Counted from the first letter of the stretch, positions 8,837 to 16,002 are shown. The stretch: DNA of 18,093 nucleotides from Clostridia bacterium (GCA_017529175.1 JAFXNX010000379.1:1-18093), one strand, 5' to 3'. The notes: generated by a model not told the origin, from the letters alone. Program-made: numbers and translations.

Positions 8837-11055
8837 AAAAGTTATTTATCACTATACTCGCAACACTCGCATCCCTCTTTTTACTTGCGCAGACGGGCAT
8901 CCTTGCTCCTTTCGGGATCAAACAGATATCGCTGTTTACGAGAAACAGAGAAGAGAACAACGGTGCCGTCTCCTATTCCAACAATGAATATCAGGATCAG
9001 ACGCTCGGCGTCAGTTACCGCTTCAAGGCGGATCACGACTATTTTAACATTTATGAGAACGGCGAATGGGAGCAGATATTTATGTCGGGCGTAAATATCG
9101 GCGCGACGGAACCTGCCCTTTTCCCCGGCGACCTTACCATTTCGTACGAGACGTATTACCGCTGGTTTACGATGATAAGCGAGATGAACTGCAACTGCGT
9201 GAGAGTATATACGACGATGGGCCCGCAGTTTTATCTTGCTCTGCACAATTTCAATGAGCAGGCAAAGTCTCCTCTCTACCTCTTCCAGGGTATCTGGGTA
9301 AACGAGGATGATATTTCAAGACTCGGCGACGTATACGCGGAGAACGAAAAGATACTTTCGGAATTCAAAGCGGACGCGATAAAGCTGACCGACGTCATCC
9401 ACGGGAACGCCGATATTCCGCCGACGCCCGGAAAAGCGTCCGGCGCATACCGCACGGACGTTTCAAGGTGGCTCGCGGGTTGGATAATCGGTATTGAGTG
9501 GGATCCGAACCTTGTTATCAATACCTGCGAACAGCACCCGGATATGAGAGAGTATGACGGAAACTATCTGTATACTCAGGCGGTGACTCCGTTCGAGGCT
9601 TTCCTGTGCCGCGTAGGAGACGCGATGATAGCACATGAGAGCGAGGAATACGGTTTTCAGGCGCCTCTTGCCTTCACGAACTGGATAACGACGGATCCTC
9701 TGATCCATCCGAACGAACCTCACGAAGACGAGGACAAAACCTCTGTAAACGTCGAGAATATCCAATCGAGAAACTACGGTCCCGGAATGTTCGCATCATA
9801 CCATATCTATCCGTATTATCCCGACAGTCTGAACTATCAGGAGGATTATCTTCAGAATATCGGCAGAAACGGAAAAGTTGATACGTACAGCGCATATCTA
9901 AGAGACCTCAAGCTCGTGCATACTCTGCCGATCCTTGTCGCCGAGTTCGGTATCCCGACCTCGAGAGGAAAGGGACACGAGAGCGTGATGGGATATGACC
10001 AGGGGCGTGTGGATGAAAAGGATCAGGGGGCGATGATAATCGATATGATCGAATCCATACGTGAGGAAGGTTATGCCGGAGAACTTGTTTTTACGTGGCA
10101 GGACGAATGGTTCAAGAGGACGTGGAACAACGTTATGTTCGACATCTCGGAAAGACGTCCGTTCTGGACGAATATCCAGACTACGGAACAATGCTTCGGA
10201 CTTCTTGCTTTCGATCCCGGGGCGCGGCACTGTGTTTGTTACGTCGATGCGGACGATTCGGAGTGGGCGGGCGTCTCTCCGACGGCGGTCACGGAGTACG
10301 GAGAATTGTACGTTAATCACGATGAACGGTATCTCTATTTCATGGTGAAATCCGATAATTATGATTTTAATAACGACACTCTGTTTATTCCCGTCGATAC
10401 GATCGGCGGACAGGGAAACACGAAGGCGGACGACTACTCTTTGAGCTTTGACGGCGGCGCGGATTTTCTCATTAAAATTCACGGCGCGGAAGACTCGCAT
10501 ATATATGTTGACAGATATTATGACGCTTTCAATTATCACTTCGTCGAATCAAGGATCCTCTCTGACTATCCGGTGCTTCCGAATGCAGACGTGCCGGACA
10601 GCGGAGTGTTCAATCAGATGAATATGTGCTACGGTTATCATCTGACAGTAAAAGGGACGGGGGAGGAGGTCAGCGATAAGATCTACGAGACCGGACGTCT
10701 TCAGTTCGGAAACGGAAACCCCAACTCGGAAGATTACGCTTCGCTCTCCGATTTCTGCTGTAAAGGTAACTGCCTTGAGATACGTATACCGTGGCAGCTT
10801 CTGAACGTCATGGATCCGTCGTCGAAACAGCAGCTCGACGATTTCAGAGTCACGCAGGTATTTTCCGCAAAAGAATACGACTCATTCAGCTTCGGTCTCG
10901 GGATCAGGCGCGACGATGAAGAACTGTCGATAGATTTCAGCGGAAGCTATAATTATACTACCTGGAATATGCCGACGTGGCACGAAAGACTGAAACCGGC
11001 ATATTACGAACTTCAGGAATATCTCGGACAGATCATGGATCAGTCTGAAAAATAA
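8833..11055 (+). CDS. Membrane-anchored glycosidase-like protein (GH-A clan-like barrel plus CBM9-like domain)
   Basis: This 740-residue protein has an uncleaved-looking signal anchor (about 3-25) and an extracytoplasmic body. Residues about 70-440 look like a TIM barrel of the GH-A clan (GH2/GH5-like). The strand-4 acid/base candidate is E222 in GIEWDPN and the strand-7 nucleophile candidate is E371 in LVAEFGIPTSRG. The barrel ends with WQDEWFKRTW, also found in the next gene. From about 470 a CBM9/DOMON-like beta-sandwich begins with DADDSEW, followed by YLYFMV and LEIRIPWQLLNVMDPSSK. It probably cuts, trims or transglycosylates the polymer made by the GT2 next door. The start is GTG 8833 with AAAGGAG at 8818-8824, overlapping the GT2 stop by 4 nt, which implies translational coupling. 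The exact GH family and substrate are unknown, and no close characterised relative comes to mind. Confidence 0.83.
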   Translation: MKKLFITILATLASLFLLAQTGILAPFGIKQISLFTRNREENNGAVSYSNNEYQDQTLGVSYRFKADHDYFNIYENGEWEQIFMSGVNIGATEPALFPGDLTISYETYYRWFTMISEMNCNCVRVYTTMGPQFYLALHNFNEQAKSPLYLFQGIWVNEDDISRLGDVYAENEKILSEFKADAIKLTDVIHGNADIPPTPGKASGAYRTDVSRWLAGWIIGIEWDPNLVINTCEQHPDMREYDGNYLYTQAVTPFEAFLCRVGDAMIAHESEEYGFQAPLAFTNWITTDPLIHPNEPHEDEDKTSVNVENIQSRNYGPGMFASYHIYPYYPDSLNYQEDYLQNIGRNGKVDTYSAYLRDLKLVHTLPILVAEFGIPTSRGKGHESVMGYDQGRVDEKDQGAMIIDMIESIREEGYAGELVFTWQDEWFKRTWNNVMFDISERRPFWTNIQTTEQCFGLLAFDPGARHCVCYVDADDSEWAGVSPTAVTEYGELYVNHDERYLYFMVKSDNYDFNNDTLFIPVDTIGGQGNTKADDYSLSFDGGADFLIKIHGAEDSHIYVDRYYDAFNYHFVESRILSDYPVLPNADVPDSGVFNQMNMCYGYHLTVKGTGEEVSDKIYETGRLQFGNGNPNSEDYASLSDFCCKGNCLEIRIPWQLLNVMDPSSKQQLDDFRVTQVFSAKEYDSFSFGLGIRRDDEELSIDFSGSYNYTTWNMPTWHERLKPAYYELQEYLGQIMDQSEK

Positions 11056-11074
11056 AGATAAGGGGGACCGCAGA

Positions 11075-13207
11075 ATGCCGAAACGGGTGATCTCGCTGCT
11101 TCTTGCCGTCGCTTTTCTGCTTCTTTCCGGATGCTCCGGCGGCAGTAAGATGATAGAAGCCGATAAAACGATCGACCTTCCCGATACGGGCGACATTTCG
11201 GTCTCCCGTTTTGCGTCGGAAAACGGATACTTTTATAAAAATACGGGGAGCGGAAAAGGAGATCTGCTCTACGTTCTCGGCGTCAATATCGGACTCACCG
11301 GACCGCATACCGATCTTTCGGAGGCAGATCTTTCGCGCGAAGTGTTTGACAGATGGCTCGACGAAATAGGAGAGACGGGAGCGAATACGGTCCGCGCGTT
11401 TACTCTTATGAATCCCGATTTTTACGGTGCGCTGTACGATTATAATAAGCTGCATCCCGACGCGCCCCTCTCGCTTATCCAGGGGATATGGTTCCCCGAA
11501 TATATGCTTGACGATCCGGGCGACGCGCTCGACCCCGGGGAGACGGTCAGGTCGGCGTTTATCCGCTCGATCACAGAAACGCTCGACGCTGTCCACGGCT
11601 CGAGCACCGATACCGCGTACGGTTCGCGCTTTCCCGCAATATTCGATAAGGACGTATCCGAGTTTGTAACAGGATATATCCTCGGACTTGAATATCCCGC
11701 TGAATTCGTTATAAATACGAACGAAGCTCACGCCGACGAGGCGTCTTATGACGGAGAGTATCTTTTTACCGCGGACTCCTCCGCTCCTTTTGAAGCGTTT
11801 CTCGCATACGTCGGCGACAGTTTAATAAAATATGAGACAAAGACGTATTCACATCAGACTCCCGTTTCTTTTTTGAACCAGCAGTCGCTTGACGTGATGA
11901 CTCATTCGTCGGAGCCGTTTCCGGAAGAGTCCGACGCAGTGTCGGTGGATATGCGTAACATAAAGGCAAAGGATACGTTTCAGGCAGGGCTTTTCGCATC
12001 GTTCGACGTATATCCTTATTATCCCGAATTTATGGACCATCAACCGGAATATCTTAACTATGCCGATGAAGACGGCGTAAAAGATAATTTCAGAGCATAT
12101 CTCTACGATCTGAAGGCAAGCTGCGATATGCCGCTGCTTATTGCGGAATACGGACTTTCAACGTCCAGGGGAGTCGCCCATAACGGAGTTTGCGGATACA
12201 AAGAGGGCGGCCTCGGAGAAAGAGAGGCGGCACAACTTCTTAAAAGGATGACGACAGATATCTCAAAAGCCGGCTGCGCGGGAGGGCTCGTGTTCGAATG
12301 GGCGGACGAGTGGTTCAAGAGGACGTGGAACGAGATCTCGTTCGAGCCGGACGACTCCGCATACCGCACTCATAACCTCGGCTCGGCGGAGCAGTCGTTC
12401 GGACTTATCGCGTTTGAAGATCCCGCGGCAGTACCGGACGGCGACGATTCGGAATGGATCACCGTGACAGGTATTGACCGCACAAGAACGTGCGTCATGT
12501 ATGACGACGAGTATTTGCACCTGTTGGTATCTTTCCCCGAAGGGTTCGATTTTGAGCGCGACAGGTATTACGTTCCGATCAGCATCACCGGAGAGGGAAG
12601 CCTCAGTATGGGAGACGTCTCGTTTTCGTCTCCCGCGGATTATGTCCTCGTGATAGACGGAAAGGACAACACGAGGCTGCTCTGCGATGAATTTCGCGAC
12701 GTATTCCTTTTCAGGCAGGCGTATCTGCGCGGAATATACGGTAAAGACAGACAGATCGCGCCTCGTCGCGGCAGCGGTGAGTATCACGATATTCTGAGTC
12801 TTATCGCAAACGAGATGTACCTGCCCGATGAAGGCGTCACGTTGGAACCCGAGATCTTTACCGCTGGAGAGATGAGATACGGAAACGCATCTCCTGATTC
12901 GGACGACTTCGACAGTCTCGCAGACTTTTCGGTCTCTCACGGAAAGCTTGAGATAAGGATAGCATGGAATCTTCTCGGCGTCGTGAATCCGAGAACTAAA
13001 ACGTGCATCGGACCGCTCGAGGGAGACTCCATAATCTTCACAGACTTTGAGACGATCATGATCGGAGCCGGAGCGGAAGGTACAATAGAGCTGGTCGACA
13101 CGGGATTTGACGGCGTCGGCGAGAGGGAGCTTCACGAGAGAAAAAAACTCTCCTATTTTTCCGTTTCGGAAGCGTTTGCGCAGATATCGGAAGATATATC
13201 GGATTAA
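11075..13207 (+). CDS. Glycosidase-like surface lipoprotein, paralogue of the preceding gene
   Basis: This 710-residue protein has a lipoprotein signal peptide with lipobox LLSGC (Cys20), so it is tethered to the outer membrane face. It parallels the preceding protein along its length. Shared landmarks are the N-terminal VLGVNIGLTGP, ANTVRAFT, LIQGIW and DAVHG. The candidate acid/base E206 lies in LGLEYPAEFVINTNE, and the nucleophile candidate E358 in LIAEYGLSTSRG. YPYYPEF and WADEWFKRTWNE follow, then a CBM9/DOMON-like domain from about 455 (DGDDSEW, LEIRIAWNLLGVVNPRTK). Both catalytic candidates are kept, so it should be active. ATG 11075 has AGGGGGA at 11061-11067, 19 nt after the previous stop. 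It is the last gene of the run, followed by a strong hairpin. Two related but divergent enzymes with different anchoring suggest different positions or specificities on the same polymer. Confidence 0.83.
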   Translation: MPKRVISLLLAVAFLLLSGCSGGSKMIEADKTIDLPDTGDISVSRFASENGYFYKNTGSGKGDLLYVLGVNIGLTGPHTDLSEADLSREVFDRWLDEIGETGANTVRAFTLMNPDFYGALYDYNKLHPDAPLSLIQGIWFPEYMLDDPGDALDPGETVRSAFIRSITETLDAVHGSSTDTAYGSRFPAIFDKDVSEFVTGYILGLEYPAEFVINTNEAHADEASYDGEYLFTADSSAPFEAFLAYVGDSLIKYETKTYSHQTPVSFLNQQSLDVMTHSSEPFPEESDAVSVDMRNIKAKDTFQAGLFASFDVYPYYPEFMDHQPEYLNYADEDGVKDNFRAYLYDLKASCDMPLLIAEYGLSTSRGVAHNGVCGYKEGGLGEREAAQLLKRMTTDISKAGCAGGLVFEWADEWFKRTWNEISFEPDDSAYRTHNLGSAEQSFGLIAFEDPAAVPDGDDSEWITVTGIDRTRTCVMYDDEYLHLLVSFPEGFDFERDRYYVPISITGEGSLSMGDVSFSSPADYVLVIDGKDNTRLLCDEFRDVFLFRQAYLRGIYGKDRQIAPRRGSGEYHDILSLIANEMYLPDEGVTLEPEIFTAGEMRYGNASPDSDDFDSLADFSVSHGKLEIRIAWNLLGVVNPRTKTCIGPLEGDSIIFTDFETIMIGAGAEGTIELVDTGFDGVGERELHERKKLSYFSVSEAFAQISEDISD

Positions 13208-13227
13208 TAATAAAAAGGAAGAGAAAT

Positions 13228-13257
13228 AACGGCGCCGCGTTTCATCGCGGCGCCGTT
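13228..13257 (+). terminator. Strong GC-rich hairpin at the end of the polysaccharide operon
   Basis: A perfect 12-bp stem, AACGGCGCCGCG (13228-13239) with CGCGGCGCCGTT (13246-13257), encloses a 6-nt loop TTTCAT, 20 nt after the stop of the last operon gene. There is no T tract after it on the + strand, so it is not a canonical intrinsic terminator. It may still terminate with help from Rho or Nus factors, or it may protect the mRNA 3' end. Confidence 0.55.
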
Positions 13258-13335
13258 GTCAAGTTGAACGCCCCCTTCAGTAAAACGGTTACGGTATGGC
13301 GAGCGCATTATCCGGAACATAAGGAGATCTGTAAC

Positions 13336-13455
13336 ATGGAAAGATATGATGACTTTAATGATTCCTTTGTGATTTATTTACAATCAATGAAGGTATTTGC
13401 AAGACTTATTACGGCATATCATAGAATTGTATTGTCAAGAGCGAAAAGCTCTTGA
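13336..13455 (+). CDS. Possible small protein of 39 residues
   Basis: ATG 13336 is preceded by AAGGAG (13321-13326), a near-perfect ribosome binding site with a 9-nt gap. The reading frame gives MERYDDFNDSFVIYLQSMKV and continues with a hydrophobic-basic stretch to TGA at 13453-13455. The N-terminus is acidic and the second half could be an amphipathic helix. No family is recognised. Its stop codon lies inside the -35 box of the next promoter and inside the 11-bp inverted repeat, so it may be a chance frame or a leader-type product. No promoter of its own is clear; it might be read from the operon upstream. Confidence 0.4.
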   Translation: MERYDDFNDSFVIYLQSMKVFARLITAYHRIVLSRAKSS

Positions 13456-13458
13456 CAA
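13432..13458. repeat. 11-bp perfect inverted repeat over the -35 box
   Basis: TTGTCAAGAGC (13432-13442) and GCTCTTGACAA (13448-13458) are exact inverted copies around a 5-nt centre GAAAA. The right arm contains the TTGACA -35 box of the riboswitch promoter. No T tract follows, so it is not a normal terminator. The simplest readings are an operator for a dimeric repressor that would block the -35 region, or an RNA hairpin at the end of the 39-residue frame. Confidence 0.6.
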
Positions 13459-13480
13459 ACGATGCGTTTCGTCATATAAT
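13452..13480 (+). promoter_or_regulatory. Consensus sigma-A promoter of the riboswitch-controlled adhesin gene
   Basis: TTGACA at 13452-13457 and TATAAT at 13475-13480 are exact consensus hexamers with the ideal 17-nt spacer. Transcription should start near 13486-13488, just at the first helix of the c-di-GMP aptamer. A perfect promoter upstream of a terminator-type riboswitch suggests steady initiation with control by attenuation. Confidence 0.9.
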
Positions 13481-13484
13481 CAAT

Positions 13485-13573
13485 ATTGATAAAAAGCAAA
13501 GCTGTCGAAAGGCAGTGACGCAAAGCTAAGAGCCTAAGGTGCTTATGCACTATGGTCGCCCGGTTGCATCAGT
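13485..13573 (+). ncRNA. c-di-GMP-I (GEMM-I) riboswitch aptamer
   Basis: The leader carries the GEMM-I hallmarks in order. A hairpin GCTGTC (13501-13506) pairs with GGCAGT (13511-13516) around a GAAA tetraloop. The conserved GACGCAAAGCT follows at 13517-13527, then GCCTAAGG (13532-13539) as the tetraloop-receptor side, an apical GTGC-TTAT-GCAC hairpin (13539-13550), and GGTCGCCCGGTTGCAT toward the 3' end. A possible P1 helix pairs ATTGAT (13485-13490) with ATCAGT (13568-13573), which places the 5' end of the aptamer at the predicted transcription start. The class binds cyclic di-GMP. The recognition is by eye against the known consensus; a covariance-model search (Rfam GEMM family) would settle it. 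Confidence 0.88.
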
Positions 13574-13618
13574 GTATGTTCGTTTTATTCGGACATATTA
13601 TTGGTGCATTATTTTTTT
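13565..13618 (+). terminator. Riboswitch expression platform: intrinsic terminator
   Basis: TGCATCAGTGTATGTTCG (13565-13582) pairs with CGGACATATTATTGGTGCA (13590-13608) over 18 pairs, including a few G-T pairs and one bulged base. The loop is TTTTATT, and TTATTTTTTT (13609-13618) follows directly. The 5' arm includes the P1 3' strand of the aptamer (13568-13573), so aptamer and full terminator cannot both form. If P1 holds that strand, only the upper eight pairs remain and they sit about 11 nt from the T tract. This predicts read-through when c-di-GMP is bound (an ON switch). Confidence 0.82.
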
Positions 13619-13644
13619 ATAATAACAGGAGATTGAGATTTGTT

Positions 13645-15249
13645 ATGAAAAAAATGTTGTCTTTCTTACTTGCCGCGGTAATATCGGTTTCGATCCTTTG
13701 CCTGCCCTCTTATGCTTACACAGATCACGTAAACGACGGTGATACGCTGAGCTTCAACGGATCAACGCCTGACAACGCCTTCGGCGATCTGCTCGACTGG
13801 AACGGCGTTATTTTCGGAAACGTAAACAATGTAATCGACGTGGAAGGTACGCTTGCCGTAGGCGGCAGCTTTAATTCCACAAACGGTTTTTCCGCCAACA
13901 GCGGAGCTTACGGTCAGAATCCCGCGTCGACTGACGACGTTGCGCTCCTTGTAGGCGGCAACATAAACATCAGCGGCTACGGCAACGTATGGGGACAGAC
14001 GGTCATAGGCAATGCGGAAGGCAACACCTATCATCTTTCAAACGTTACTTCCTCCGATACGGCAAACGGACAGTACACAGTTGCAAACGCTTCGGATTAC
14101 TTTGCAAGCGCGCTCAGCACGGCAAATGCCGCAAAAGCTGCAATTGAAGCTCTCCCGGTAAACGGCGCATATGAATCCTCATACGGCACGTATACGTTTG
14201 CGGGCGACCCGAACGCGGATATACTGGTATACAACGTCGATGACGCAGTTATAAATTCGTATCTTTTTGATTTCACTATCGCCGACGGTCAGACAGTCAT
14301 CGTAAATCTTACATCGTCCGACAAGATAGAGCTGAAATACGGCGCATACAGAATAAACGGAAATACGGATCCGGATTATCTTAGAACATATAACCGCAAT
14401 ATTATAATCAACGTCGTAAATTCGACCGAGATCGAAATGACTTCCACAGAATTACACGGAATTCTTCTGGCGCCCGCCGCAGATCTGACGGGCAGCGGCT
14501 CCAACGTATGCGGAACCTCTATTCTGAACGGTCTTACCGGATCGAACGGCTTCGAACTTCACGTCGGATCGAACAACAGCTTCGTTCCCGCAATTTCAAC
14601 AACAGCTCCCGTAAATAATGAAAGCGCTGAAACGTCCGAGACCGTAAGCATCAGGATCGACGTTCCCAGAAAAATGGCGGTCGCTTTCGCAGACGGCACC
14701 GTTTACTACGGCGGTGAGATGAAAGACGTCGTCATCGGACAGGAATATATGTTCCGTATGTGCGCGGTGAACTGGGACAACGGTATCTATGATGAAAACG
14801 GAAACGGGCTTGCCGGCACAGTCGTTTTCAGAATGATCGTCGTTCATCAGAACGAATTCGCTGAATATGTCCGCGCAGCCGCTCAAGATCCCGACAGATA
14901 CACAGTAAAGGGTATCGACGTTATCGACAACGAATCCAAAACGATCATCGTAAACGGCGACGCTACAGACACTCACCTTGAAACAGACGTCAACAACTTC
15001 TTTATAGCATACAGATTCCACTTCACCGGTACGGACTATGACAAAAAGACCGGTATCGAAAACGTTGTGAACAATCCCCTCGAGAGCCTTTCGGTCAACC
15101 TTCCGGTCGGCACCACCGTTGCATGCAACGCATATAACGGAGACGAGAAGCTCGGCAGCGAATACATTTTCATCACGCGCAACTCCGGAGACGGCATTTA
15201 CGACGACGTTCTCCTTACAAGCGTAAACGACTACACTTGGGATTATTGA
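13645..15249 (+). CDS. Secreted choice-of-anchor A family adhesin-like protein
   Basis: This 534-residue protein has a Sec signal peptide (MKKMLSFLLAAVISVSI..., cleavage likely after SYA at residue 24). Residues about 28-320 match the choice-of-anchor A domain, a beta-helix-like adhesin module. Landmarks are NGVIFGNVNNVIDVEGTLAV, LLVGGNINISGYGNVWGQT, and ELHGILLAPAADLTG with GTSILNGLTGSNGFELHV. Residues about 340-534 form a second, beta-rich region of unknown type. Unusually for the family, no LPxTG sorting signal, C-terminal membrane helix or PEP-CTERM anchor is seen, so it may be released or held by non-covalent contacts with the cell-surface polymer. ATG 13645 is chosen because the longer frame would start inside the riboswitch; AGGAG at 13628-13632 is 12 nt away, slightly long. 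Expression should depend on c-di-GMP through the leader. Confidence 0.87.
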   Translation: MKKMLSFLLAAVISVSILCLPSYAYTDHVNDGDTLSFNGSTPDNAFGDLLDWNGVIFGNVNNVIDVEGTLAVGGSFNSTNGFSANSGAYGQNPASTDDVALLVGGNINISGYGNVWGQTVIGNAEGNTYHLSNVTSSDTANGQYTVANASDYFASALSTANAAKAAIEALPVNGAYESSYGTYTFAGDPNADILVYNVDDAVINSYLFDFTIADGQTVIVNLTSSDKIELKYGAYRINGNTDPDYLRTYNRNIIINVVNSTEIEMTSTELHGILLAPAADLTGSGSNVCGTSILNGLTGSNGFELHVGSNNSFVPAISTTAPVNNESAETSETVSIRIDVPRKMAVAFADGTVYYGGEMKDVVIGQEYMFRMCAVNWDNGIYDENGNGLAGTVVFRMIVVHQNEFAEYVRAAAQDPDRYTVKGIDVIDNESKTIIVNGDATDTHLETDVNNFFIAYRFHFTGTDYDKKTGIENVVNNPLESLSVNLPVGTTVACNAYNGDEKLGSEYIFITRNSGDGIYDDVLLTSVNDYTWDY

Positions 15250-15262
15250 TAAGCAAAACGAT

Positions 15263-15298
15263 AAAAAACGTGAGCGCTGTTATGCGCTCACGTTTTTG
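15263..15298 (+). terminator. Intrinsic terminator after the adhesin gene
   Basis: The stem ACGTGAGCGC (15268-15277) with GCGCTCACGT (15284-15293) and loop TGTTAT is extended by flanking A-T pairs and followed by TTTTT (15293-15297). An A run on the 5' side makes it able to work on both strands. It lies 14 nt after the stop codon. Confidence 0.93.
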
Positions 15299-15382
15299 TG
15301 TTTTAATTATGATCAGCAGGTATTCCTGAAAAATACATTTTGAAAATGGATCAATGAACATGGCATTGTATTATAAATGGTA

Positions 15383-15411
15383 TTGAATTATCCGGACATT
15401 TCAGGTATAAT
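15383..15411 (+). promoter_or_regulatory. Sigma-A promoter of the acetyltransferase gene
   Basis: TTGAAT at 15383-15388 (four of six consensus bases) and TATAAT at 15406-15411 (exact) are separated by 17 nt. Transcription would begin near 15418, which leaves a leader of about 140 nt before the gene. Confidence 0.75.
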
Positions 15412-15469
15412 AAAAGCGCTGAGGGCGGCAGACAGACAGTATCTTACCGTAATGACGGATAACGCGGTG

Positions 15470-15496
15470 ACGTCAGCTGAGAAGAGAAGCTGACGT
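15470..15496 (+). promoter_or_regulatory. Leader hairpin upstream of the acetyltransferase gene
   Basis: ACGTCAGCT (15470-15478) and AGCTGACGT (15488-15496) form a perfect 9-bp stem with a 9-nt purine loop GAGAAGAGA. Only three T residues follow (15496-15498), so it is at most a weak attenuator. It matches no riboswitch class I know. Confidence 0.4.
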
Positions 15497-15555
15497 TTGA
15501 ACATCATTTCGATAAGCGCTTGACGCAGAAGAATTTTGAATCATCGGAGGTATCA

Positions 15556-16002
15556 ATGACGGAATTAAGACCTGTTGCAGAGGATAATTTTATCGACGCG
15601 TTTAATTTGAAGCTTGCGCCGGGGCAGGAAAGCTTCGTCTCACACCCGGTAAGGAGTCTTGCGCAGGCGTACGTTTACAGAGATCAGTGCAAACCGTTCG
15701 GCATCTACAGCGACGGCGTTATGGTCGGATACGTTATGGTCATATACGATTATGACGTTCCCGAATATGATATCTGGCATATGATGATAGACGAAAAATA
15801 TCAGGGACGAGGCTTCGGCGCCGCCGCGCTCGATCTGGTGCTTGACTATATCGAGACCAAACCTTTCGGCGATTCAGACCGTGTGACGCTGACCTGCAAC
15901 AAAGACAACGTCCGCGCGCTGTATTTGTACAAAAGCAAAGGTTTTGAAGAAACCGGCGCGCAAGATGACGACGAGATAGAACTGTCTATGATGATGAATT
16001 AA
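15556..16002 (+). CDS. GNAT acetyltransferase, spermine/spermidine type
   Basis: This 148-residue cytoplasmic enzyme transfers an acetyl group from acetyl-CoA to an amine, probably a polyamine. The acetyl-CoA pyrophosphate-binding motif A is seen as YQGRGFGAAAL, preceded by IWHMMIDEKY. It is followed by the motif-B region LTCNKDNVRALYLYKSKGF and the ending TGAQDDDEIELSMM. The order, with SHPVRSLAQAYVYRD and PFGIYSDG...VGYVM near the N-terminus, is that of the BltD/PaiA-like spermine/spermidine acetyltransferase group. The start is ATG 15556 with CGGAGG at 15545-15550; an upstream TTG at 15520 has no such site. It is transcribed alone, between its own promoter and a terminator. Substrate is inferred from resemblance. 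Confidence 0.88.
   Translation: MTELRPVAEDNFIDAFNLKLAPGQESFVSHPVRSLAQAYVYRDQCKPFGIYSDGVMVGYVMVIYDYDVPEYDIWHMMIDEKYQGRGFGAAALDLVLDYIETKPFGDSDRVTLTCNKDNVRALYLYKSKGFEETGAQDDDEIELSMMMN

Larger units (their letters stand above)
15250..15555. other. 306-nt intergenic region
   Basis: It contains a terminator for the adhesin gene (15263-15298), a sigma-A promoter (15383-15411) and a leader hairpin (15470-15496) ahead of the acetyltransferase gene. Between 15299 and 15382 the sequence is AT-rich and I see no gene, repeat or operator in it. Confidence 0.7.

Noticed and set aside
12263..13135. Long open frame of 290 codons on the - strand
   Set aside because: It lies entirely inside the + strand lipoprotein gene, has no ribosome binding site of note, and is rich in Arg/Val/His in the way of antisense shadow frames.
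13432..13458. Intrinsic terminator for the 39-residue frame
   Set aside because: The hairpin is perfect but no T tract follows it; the bases after it belong to a consensus promoter.
13552..13644. N-terminal extension of the adhesin gene to an ATG at 13552
   Set aside because: That ATG is inside the riboswitch aptamer and the extension covers the terminator; a proper signal peptide starts at 13645.
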